From positions 62,001 through 126,000 of the forward strand of contig NZ_FNXG01000001.1 in the NCBI RefSeq assembly GCF_900108405.1: a DNA stretch of 64,000 bases, in the 5' to 3' direction. Position 1 is the stretch's first letter; each line of letters opens with the position of its first letter. Both the position numbers and the translations under genes were made by a program. Under the pieces are notes generated by a model that saw nothing but the letters and a program-made list of their open reading frames with translations, searched no databases and had not been told where the DNA came from. Shown here in pieces: positions 58,352-64,000 of the stretch. Source of the DNA: Paracoccus alkenifer. GTDB taxonomy: Bacteria; Pseudomonadota; Alphaproteobacteria; Rhodobacterales; Rhodobacteraceae.

Positions 58352-59686
58352 ATGAACTGGCTGCACGAGCACCCCGAGGTCCGAACCATCCGCGTCGCCG
58401 CCGTCGATCTGAACGGCGTGGCGCGTGGCAAGCGGATGCCCGTGCGCTTTGCCGAAAGGCTGCTGCGCGAGGGCACGAAATTCCCCTATTCCGTGCTCAG
58501 CATGGACATCTGGGGCGAGGATATCGAGGACAGCCCGCTGGTGTTTCAGGCCGGCGACCCCGATGGGCTGCTGCTGCCGACCGAGCGCGGCTTCATGCCG
58601 ATGCCGTGGCTGGACGCGCCCACCGCGCTGCTGCCGATCTGGATGTTCCACCCCGACGGGCGCCCCTATGACGGCGACCCGCGCCAGGCGCTGGCCCGGG
58701 TAGTCGAGCGCTACAAGGCGGCCGGGCTGACCCCGGTGGTGGCGACCGAGCTTGAGTTCTTTCTGATCGACGACAGCAAGTTCGGGGAATTGCAGGTGCC
58801 GCCCTCGCCCCGGTCGGGCAAGCGCCGGACGGGGGCCGAAACCCTGTCACTGCGGGCGCTGGACGCGTTCGACCCGTTCTTCACCCGGCTTTATGACGCC
58901 TGCGAGGCGATGGACATCCCCGCCGACACCGCCATCAAGGAGGCCGCGCCGGGGCAGTTCGAAATCAACATGATGCATCAGCCCGACCCGATGAAGGCCG
59001 CGGATGATGCCTGGCTGTTCAAGCTGCTGGTCAAGGGGGTGGCGCGGCAGTTCGGCTTTGCCGGTTCCTTCATGGCCAAGCCCTATGAGGGATTCGCCGG
59101 CAACGGGATGCACATGCATTTCTCGATCCTCGACAGGCAGGGGCGCAATATCTTCGACGACGGCTCGGACGAGGGCTCGGATATGCTGCGGCACGCGGTG
59201 GCGGGCTGCCTGCGGGCGATGCCGGGGTCCACGCTGCTGTTTGCGCCGCATGAAAACAGCTATGACCGGCTGGTGCCCAACGCGCACGCGCCTACCGGCA
59301 TCGGCTGGGCCTATGAAAACCGCACCTCGGCGATCCGCATCCCGGCCTCCTCGCCGGCGGCGCGGCGGATCGAGCATCGCACCCCCGGCGGCGACGTGAA
59401 CCCCTATCTGACGCTGGCGGCGATTCTGGGCGCGGCGCTGAACGGGATCGAGGACCGGCTGGACTGCCCTGCCCCGATCACCGGCAACGCCTATGACCAC
59501 GACCTGGAACAGCTGCCCGGCAGCTGGGCCGCGGCCATCGACGCCTTCGGGGCCTGCCCCGAAATCAAGCGCATCTTTCCCCAGCATTTGATCGAGAATC
59601 TGCTGATGACCAAGCGGCAGGAACTGCACTATATGGCCGAGCTGTCGGACGCCGAAACCGTCGAGCTGTATCTGGATACGGTCTAG
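58352..59686 (+). CDS. Glutamine synthetase family ligase (PuuA-like)
   Basis: The 444-residue product has the GS fold: an N-terminal beta-grasp part (VRTIRVAAVDLNGVARGKRM) and a catalytic part with ATELEFFLID, NGMHMHFSIL, FAPHENSYDRLVPNAHAPTG, AYENRTSAIRIPASSPAARR and TPGGDVNPYLTLAAIL. Such non-canonical GS members often gamma-glutamylate amines, as PuuA does with putrescine. Being the last gene of an ABC-import operon suggests that the imported compound, or an amine made from it, is the substrate. The stop codon is shared in a CTAG palindrome with the converging DGC-like gene. Confidence 0.9.
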   Translation: MNWLHEHPEVRTIRVAAVDLNGVARGKRMPVRFAERLLREGTKFPYSVLSMDIWGEDIEDSPLVFQAGDPDGLLLPTERGFMPMPWLDAPTALLPIWMFHPDGRPYDGDPRQALARVVERYKAAGLTPVVATELEFFLIDDSKFGELQVPPSPRSGKRRTGAETLSLRALDAFDPFFTRLYDACEAMDIPADTAIKEAAPGQFEINMMHQPDPMKAADDAWLFKLLVKGVARQFGFAGSFMAKPYEGFAGNGMHMHFSILDRQGRNIFDDGSDEGSDMLRHAVAGCLRAMPGSTLLFAPHENSYDRLVPNAHAPTGIGWAYENRTSAIRIPASSPAARRIEHRTPGGDVNPYLTLAAILGAALNGIEDRLDCPAPITGNAYDHDLEQLPGSWAAAIDAFGACPEIKRIFPQHLIENLLMTKRQELHYMAELSDAETVELYLDTV

Positions 59687-60060
59687 GCGGCGTCCTGCTG
59701 CGCGCCCAGCGAAGCGGCCAGATCCTCAAGCACCCGCGCGGCGTCCTCGGGGTCATAGTCGGTGCGATAGCGCTTGCGCACCCCGTGGTCGGACAGCAGG
59801 TGATATTCCGACGGCTCGACCCCGTGCCGGGCCAGGCAGTTGCGCGCGCAGGCCAGCGCGCAGCCGTCGATCGCCACGATGCGGCGCCCGGATGTCGCCA
59901 CCCGCACCAGCTTGGGCACATCGCCGCCCACACCCGCGATGCAGGACATCTCGGCCAGCCCGCGCCGGTCCAGCGAGACCGCCAGGAAATTGGCCATCTG
60001 CGCCGCGCTGGAACAGCCGGAACAGGAATAGACAAGCGGAAGCTGCGCGCGCGCGGACAT
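59683..60060 (-). CDS. Putative zinc-binding protein, DGC-domain-like
   Basis: The 125-residue product is Cys-rich: PLVYSCSGCSSAAQMANFLA near the N-terminus, then AGVGGDVPKLVRVA and IDGCALACARNCLARHG. This matches the DGC-domain family, small proteins with a D-G-C motif thought to bind metal. A GAGGG site 7 bases before the ATG supports the start. Its TAG stop lies opposite the GS gene's TAG, so the two genes converge with a 4-bp overlap. Function unknown. Confidence 0.8.
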   Translation of the reverse strand: MSARAQLPLVYSCSGCSSAAQMANFLAVSLDRRGLAEMSCIAGVGGDVPKLVRVATSGRRIVAIDGCALACARNCLARHGVEPSEYHLLSDHGVRKRYRTDYDPEDAARVLEDLAASLGAQQDAA

Positions 60061-60167
60061 GCAAGACCCTCGGACGATTCGGATTCGGGATGCTGTGCAG
60101 GATAGCAGCAGGCGCAAGCACCCACCGAGGCGCGAATCGTCGCAGCTCAGGGGGTCGCGGGGGGCGG

Positions 60168-60205
60168 AAAAAGCAAACGCCGGGCGGTGCAGGACCGGCC
60201 CGGCG
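60168..60205 (-). terminator. Terminator downstream of tRNA-Val
   Basis: On the minus strand an 8-bp stem (CGCCGGGC / GCCCGGCG) with a 12-nt loop is followed by TTTGCTTTTT, starting 9 bp after the tRNA 3' end. This fits the end of the HU-tRNA or tRNA transcript. Confidence 0.8.
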
Positions 60206-60213
60206 TGGAATGA

Positions 60214-60288
60214 TGGTGGGCGATAACGGATTTGAACCGCTGACATCTTCGATGTGAACGAAGCGCTCTACCGCTGAGCTAATCGCCC
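60214..60288 (-). tRNA. tRNA-Val (anticodon CAC)
   Basis: The minus strand folds as a tRNA: acceptor GGGCGAT/ATCGCCC, D-arm with AGCTCAGCGGTAGAGC, anticodon stem CTTCG/CGAAG with loop TTCACAT giving anticodon CAC (valine, codon GUG), T-arm GCGGTTCAAATCCGT, discriminator A and an encoded CCA end. Total length is 75 nt with CCA. It is followed by a terminator and lies downstream of the HU-like gene. Confidence 0.96.
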
Positions 60289-60353
60289 GGTGGAGGGGGT
60301 GATAACGCCCCCGGTGAACGACGGCAAGCCCCAAGTTGCGGGTTGTCGGGCGC

Positions 60354-60680
60354 TTACTCGACGGCCTCGGCGTCCGACGCCTGCGCCACCTTGCGACGCA
60401 GGCGCAGGATCAGCACCTCGCCGCCCTTGGTGGTGCGCTGGCGGCTGACCCGCGCCTTGCCAAAGGGCGGCAGGGCCAGCGTCTCGCCGTCGGCGATGGC
60501 ACTGCCCAGCTGTTCAAGCGTCGCCTCGACGATCTCGCGGATCTGGGCACGCGGGACGTTGACCTGTTGGGCCACCCGGGTAAGAAATTCGCGCTTGTGC
60601 AGGATCCGCGCCGGGATCGGGTCTGCGCTGTCGGTGGGCGCCGGCCGGGTCCACTGCGCCCCCTGCTTGTCATCTGACAT
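60354..60680 (-). CDS. HU/IHF-like DNA-binding protein
   Basis: The 108-residue product has the HU/IHF fold: an N-terminal helical half (KREFLTRVAQQVNVPRAQIR, EIVEATLEQLGSAIADG) and the DNA-arm start LPPFGKARVSRQRTTKGGE. It has an extra N-terminal stretch of about 30 residues and a divergent arm, so it is not a canonical HupB. Position downstream of lon on the same strand parallels the lon-hupB order of many proteobacteria. The ATG at 60680 is preferred over a TTG two codons earlier. Confidence 0.82.
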   Translation of the reverse strand: MSDDKQGAQWTRPAPTDSADPIPARILHKREFLTRVAQQVNVPRAQIREIVEATLEQLGSAIADGETLALPPFGKARVSRQRTTKGGEVLILRLRRKVAQASDAEAVE

Positions 60681-60986
60681 GTTCAAAACCTGTAATGAAT
60701 GCCTCAGGCTCGCGGGAGGTTATCCGCACGGGCGAGTTATGCAACCATCAAGCCTCTGAGAAAAGTTATCGCAGACAATTGATAACAATGTAGTTTCAGA
60801 GATTACTCTGTGTCCAGCCCCCACCCCGGAACGGCGGTTGGCCCATATATGCAAGGGGAATCCGGCAACCGGCCGAACCGTTTCCAACATGACAACCCCA
60901 TGCCGCAAAACGGAAAACGCGCCCCCGGGGGCGCGTTTTCACTTTTTCGTCATCCCGCCGAAGCGACCGGCCGGGCCTGCGCGGCT
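60681..60986. other. Intergenic region between lon and the HU-like gene
   Basis: The part near lon holds the lon terminator (60914-60939). The part near the HU-like gene is AT-richer and contains an inverted repeat GTTATC-N10-GATAAC (60765-60786), plus another TTATCC near 60720. This fits a promoter/operator region for the HU-like gene on the minus strand. I see no gene here. Confidence 0.5.
60914..60939 (-). terminator. Intrinsic terminator of lon
   Basis: A perfect 13-bp inverted repeat (AAAACGCGCCCCC / GGGGGCGCGTTTT) with no spacer folds into a stable hairpin ending in a T-tract on both strands. It lies 47 bp past the lon stop. Confidence 0.85.
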
Positions 60987-63416
60987 TCAATGCGCGACCG
61001 GCCCCGACGACGACGGAACCGGCACCGCGTCGGCGCGCAGCGCGGCCAGGCGCTTGGCCTCGGCCACCTCCCACGCGGCCTCGTCCCATTCCATCGGTTC
61101 GGGCATCCGGACCAGCGCGTGGCGCAGCACCTCGCGCACGTTCGAGACGGGGATGATGGTCAGCCCCTCTTTCACGTTGGCCGGAATCTCGGCCAGATCC
61201 TTTTCGTTTTCCTGGGGGATCAGCACGGTCTTGATGCCGCCCCGCAGCGCCGCAAGCAGTTTTTCCTTGAGCCCGCCGATGGCCAGCGCGTTGCCGCGCA
61301 GCGTGACCTCGCCGGTCATGGCGATGTCCTTGCGCACCGGAATCCCGGTCATGACGCTGACGACCGAGGTCACCATCGCCAGACCCGCCGACGGCCCGTC
61401 CTTGGGGGTCGCGCCCTCGGGGACGTGGACGTGGATGTCGCGCTTGGCGAATTCCGGCGGGCTGATGCCCAATTCCGGCGCGACCGAGCGCACAAAGCTG
61501 GAGGCGGCGTCGATGGATTCCTTCATCACCTCGCCCAGCTTCCCGGTCGTCTTCATCACGCCCTTGCCGGGCAGCTTCAGCGCCTCGATCTGCAACAGAT
61601 CGCCGCCGACGCTGGTCCAGGCCAGCCCGGTGACCACGCCGACCTGATCCTCTTTTTCGGCCAGGCCATAGCGGTGGCGGCGCACGCCCAGGTATTCCTC
61701 GGCCTTTTCCGCCGTGACCTCGACCGAGGTGGTCTTGCCCTTGAGGATGTCGGTCACCGCCTTGCGCGCCAGCTTGGCGATTTCGCGTTCAAGGTTCCGC
61801 ACCCCTGCTTCCCGCGTGTAATAGCGGATCACATGGGTCAGCGCCTCGTCGGTCACGCTGAACTCGCCCTTTTTCAGCCCGTTCGCCTTGATCTGCTTGG
61901 GCAGCAGGTGCTGGCGGGCGATCTCGCGCTTTTCATCCTCGGTGTAGCCGGCAAGGCTGATGATCTCCATCCGGTCCAGCAGCGGCCCCGGCATGTTGTA
62001 GCTGTTGGCCGTGGTCAGGAACATCACGTTCGACAGGTCGTATTCCACCTCAAGATAGTGGTCGACAAAGGTCGAGTTCTGTTCCGGGTCCAGCACCTCA
62101 AGCATGGCCGAGGCCGGGTCGCCGCGGAAATCCTGCCCCATCTTGTCGATTTCATCGAGCAGGATCAGCGGGTTGGTGGTCTTGGCCTTTTTCAGCGCCT
62201 GGATGATCTTGCCGGGCATCGAGCCGATATAGGTCCGCCGGTGGCCGCGGATTTCCGATTCGTCGCGCACCCCGCCCAAGCTGATGCGGATGAATTCGCG
62301 CCCCGTGGCCTTGGCCACCGACCGCCCCAGCGAGGTCTTGCCCACGCCCGGAGGCCCGACAAGGCACAGGATCGGCCCCTTGAGCTTGTCCGAGCGGGTC
62401 TGCACCGCCAGATATTCGACGATGCGTTCCTTGACCTTTTCCAGCCCGTAGTGGTCGGCGTCCAGCACCTTTTCGGCGGCGGTCAGGTCACGCTTGGTGC
62501 GCGATTTCACGCCCCAGGGCAGCGACAGCAGCCAGTCGAGATAGTTGCGGCTGACCGTGGCCTCGGCCGACATCGGCGACATCGACTTGAGCTTTTTCAG
62601 CTCGGACAGCGCCTTTTCACGGGCCTCCTTGCTGAACTTGGTCTTTTCGATCTTTTCTTCCAGCTCGGCCAGTTCGTTCTGGCCCTCGTCGTCGTCGCCC
62701 AGCTCGCGCTGGATCGCCTTCATCTGTTCGTTCAGATAGTATTCGCGCTGGGTCTTTTCCATCTGCGACTTGACGCGCGACTTGATCTTTTTCTCGACCT
62801 GAAGGACGGACATCTCGCCCTGCATGAGGCCGTAGACCTTCTCCAGCCGCTCGGCGACGTCCAGCGTCTCCAGCAGCTCCTGCTTGCGGTCGACGTCGAT
62901 GCCCAGGTGGCCGGACACCAGGTCGGCCAGCCGGTGCGGGTCGCGGGTGCCGGCGACCGAGGTCACGGCCTCTTCGGGGATGTTCTTGCGGATCTTGACG
63001 TAGCGCTCGAACTCTTCGGCGACGGTGCGCACCAGTGCGGTGATCGCGTCGGCGTCGCCCTCGGTCTCGGCCAGTTTCTCGGCCGTGGCCTCGAAATATT
63101 CGGCATTCTCGACAAAGCCGGTGATGCGGACACGCGCCTGCCCCTCGACCAGCACCTTGACGGTGCCGTCCGGCAGCTTGAGCAGTTGCAGCACATTGGC
63201 CAGCACCCCGGTGGCAAAGATGCCGTCGGTGTCGGGTTCGTCGATGGACGCGTCCTTTTGCGCGGCCAGCAGGATCGGCCGGTCGGCCTCCATCACCGCT
63301 TCAAGCGCGCGGACCGATTTCTCGCGGCCGACGAAAAGCGGCACGATCATGTGGGGGAAGACCACGATGTCGCGAAGCGGCAGCACCGGATAGGTGGTGT
63401 GAGTCGTGTCGTTCAT
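60987..63416 (-). CDS. lon: ATP-dependent Lon protease
   Basis: Lon degrades damaged and regulatory proteins. The 809-residue product has the N-terminal substrate domain ([20 protein letters not shown]), the AAA+ domain with [20 protein letters not shown] and [11 protein letters not shown], and the Ser-Lys protease domain with [11 protein letters not shown] (catalytic Ser) and [11 protein letters not shown] (catalytic Lys). It ends with a C-terminal tail of about 40 residues ([17 protein letters not shown]). A sigma70-like promoter lies about 70 bp upstream. Confidence 0.98.
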   Translation of the reverse strand: MNDTTHTTYPVLPLRDIVVFPHMIVPLFVGREKSVRALEAVMEADRPILLAAQKDASIDEPDTDGIFATGVLANVLQLLKLPDGTVKVLVEGQARVRITGFVENAEYFEATAEKLAETEGDADAITALVRTVAEEFERYVKIRKNIPEEAVTSVAGTRDPHRLADLVSGHLGIDVDRKQELLETLDVAERLEKVYGLMQGEMSVLQVEKKIKSRVKSQMEKTQREYYLNEQMKAIQRELGDDDEGQNELAELEEKIEKTKFSKEAREKALSELKKLKSMSPMSAEATVSRNYLDWLLSLPWGVKSRTKRDLTAAEKVLDADHYGLEKVKERIVEYLAVQTRSDKLKGPILCLVGPPGVGKTSLGRSVAKATGREFIRISLGGVRDESEIRGHRRTYIGSMPGKIIQALKKAKTTNPLILLDEIDKMGQDFRGDPASAMLEVLDPEQNSTFVDHYLEVEYDLSNVMFLTTANSYNMPGPLLDRMEIISLAGYTEDEKREIARQHLLPKQIKANGLKKGEFSVTDEALTHVIRYYTREAGVRNLEREIAKLARKAVTDILKGKTTSVEVTAEKAEEYLGVRRHRYGLAEKEDQVGVVTGLAWTSVGGDLLQIEALKLPGKGVMKTTGKLGEVMKESIDAASSFVRSVAPELGISPPEFAKRDIHVHVPEGATPKDGPSAGLAMVTSVVSVMTGIPVRKDIAMTGEVTLRGNALAIGGLKEKLLAALRGGIKTVLIPQENEKDLAEIPANVKEGLTIIPVSNVREVLRHALVRMPEPMEWDEAAWEVAEAKRLAALRADAVPVPSSSGPVAH

Positions 63417-63485
63417 AATCGTCCTTTCATGCCCGGACCGACGGCCCCCAGGGGATCGGGCAGCGCGCCGGGCCTGCTTGGGGAC

Positions 63486-63514
63486 AATCTAGGAACGCGA
63501 GGGCGGCGGTGCAA
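63486..63514 (-). promoter_or_regulatory. Candidate sigma70 promoter of lon
   Basis: On the minus strand TTGCAC and TAGATT are separated by exactly 17 bp, ending 69 bp before the lon ATG. Both are good matches to -35 and -10 hexamers. I do not see a clear sigma32 (heat-shock) promoter. Confidence 0.45.
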
Positions 63515-63548
63515 TGGGATATGGCGAGGTGGCGTTGCGAGGCCGGAT

Positions 63549-63592
63549 CGGGGCGCTGCCCCGAACCCCGGGATATTTTTATGATGAAGAAG
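63549..63592 (+). repeat. Dispersed intergenic repeat, copy B
   Basis: The element has the palindrome CGGGGCGCTGCCCCG (63549-63563) followed by CCCCGGGATATTTTTATGAT and GAAGAAG. The first part matches copy C (40345-40359) and the second matches copy C (40424-40436) and copy A (37121-37147, inverted). Confidence 0.6.
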
Positions 63593-63613
63593 AGACGCGT
63601 CGGGGCCGCCCCG

Positions 63614-64000
63614 CTAGCGCGGAATCGCGATTTCCGCCTTGAGCCCGCCCAGCCGCGCGCTGTCGCCCAGCCGCAGCTCGCCGCCGTGGGCGCGGGCGAT
63701 GTCGGCGGCGATGGCCAGCCCCAGCCCCGCCCCCTGCCCCTGATTGCGGCTGCGTGCCGAATCGAGCCGCACAAAGGGGCGCAGCGCTTCTTCGCGCCGT
63801 TCGGGGGGGATGCCGGGGCCGTTGTCCTCGACCGTCACGATAAAGCTGCGCGGGGCCAGCCTTGCCGCGATCTCGACCCTTGTGCCGTGGCGCACCGCGT
63901 TGGCGATCAGGTTCTCGATGGCGCGGCGCAGGGCCTGCGGGCGCACCACCAGCTGCCCGTCCCCCGCGCCTTGCTGAAAATCGGCCAGCCGCACCCGGTT
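63614..64000 (-). CDS. Sensor histidine kinase, C-terminal part (5' end off the right edge)
   Basis: The last 128 codons are visible. They form an HATPase_c domain: N-box RRAIENLIANAVRHG, G1 VEDNGPGIPPERR, and G2 GQGAGLGLAIAADIARAHGG, ending LGGLKAEIAIPR. The sensor and dimerisation parts and any partner response regulator are outside the window. The stimulus cannot be inferred. Confidence 0.9.
   Translation of the reverse strand, partial: NRVRLADFQQGAGDGQLVVRPQALRRAIENLIANAVRHGTRVEIAARLAPRSFIVTVEDNGPGIPPERREEALRPFVRLDSARSRNQGQGAGLGLAIAADIARAHGGELRLGDSARLGGLKAEIAIPR

Noticed and set aside
60810..63584. 924-codon plus-strand frame antisense to lon
   Set aside because: Lon is certain on the minus strand. 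The antisense frame is a coding-strand bias artefact and extends into intergenic DNA on both sides.

Overview
The window is a very GC-rich, gene-dense stretch of a bacterial chromosome. It looks like an alphaproteobacterium of the Rhodobacteraceae/Paracoccaceae group, probably Paracoccus-like. The reasons are the F1-only atpHAGDC operon, the lon-HU-tRNA-Val neighbourhood, frequent ATGA/GTGA gene overlaps, GTG starts, and a dispersed CCCCGGGATATTT-type intergenic repeat. This placement rests on gene content and is not tested by alignment.

Region 1 (1-35476) is a type VI secretion (T6SS) island. One minus-strand run (25913 down to 13498) encodes a DUF6931-like protein, FHA protein TagH, TssA, TssB, TssC, Hcp, TssE, TssF, TssG, the ClpV ATPase (TssH) and a small EF-hand protein. 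TssK and the start of TssL lie at the left edge. TssJ, TssM and the PpkA/PppA/TagF regulators are not in the window and may lie further left. TssL carries two DD-x-x-T-V-[FI]-G-like motifs in a disordered N-terminus, which suggests phospho-threonine signalling to TagH.

Between the two blocks of structural T6SS genes sits an unusual module (2168-13486). On the plus strand it has a lipoprotein, a small secreted Cys protein, an ExbB/TolQ-type channel, two ExbD/TolR-like proteins and a TonB-like protein. That last protein keeps the Ser-x3-His transmembrane signature but ends in a DUF4384-like domain instead of a TonB domain. Divergent from it are a DUF1036 protein, a peptidoglycan-binding-like protein and a membrane-anchored lytic transglycosylase fused to a LytM domain that has lost its zinc ligands. 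A large autotransporter follows. This looks like a proton-motive-force-driven, cell-wall-linked module attached to the T6SS, and it is the best candidate here for an undescribed system.

The T6SS payload is on the plus strand (26109-35056): LemA, a DUF2207 membrane protein, VgrG, a DUF4123 adaptor with an extra N-terminal domain, PAAR, a large putative effector of unknown activity and an overlapping putative immunity gene of visibly lower GC.

Region 2 (35637-44367) holds metabolic genes: metY-like O-acetylhomoserine sulfhydrylase, M3 oligoendopeptidase, M19 dipeptidase, purD, prs, an HCCA-isomerase-like protein and an alpha/beta hydrolase. Region 3 (44394-51327) holds the F1 ATP synthase operon, a methyltransferase and gloB. 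Region 4 (51515-60060) holds clpA, two small genes, and an operon coupling a polar amino-acid-type ABC transporter to a glutamine-synthetase-family ligase. Region 5 (60165-64000) holds tRNA-Val(CAC), an HU-like protein, lon and the C-terminal part of a sensor histidine kinase that runs off the right edge.
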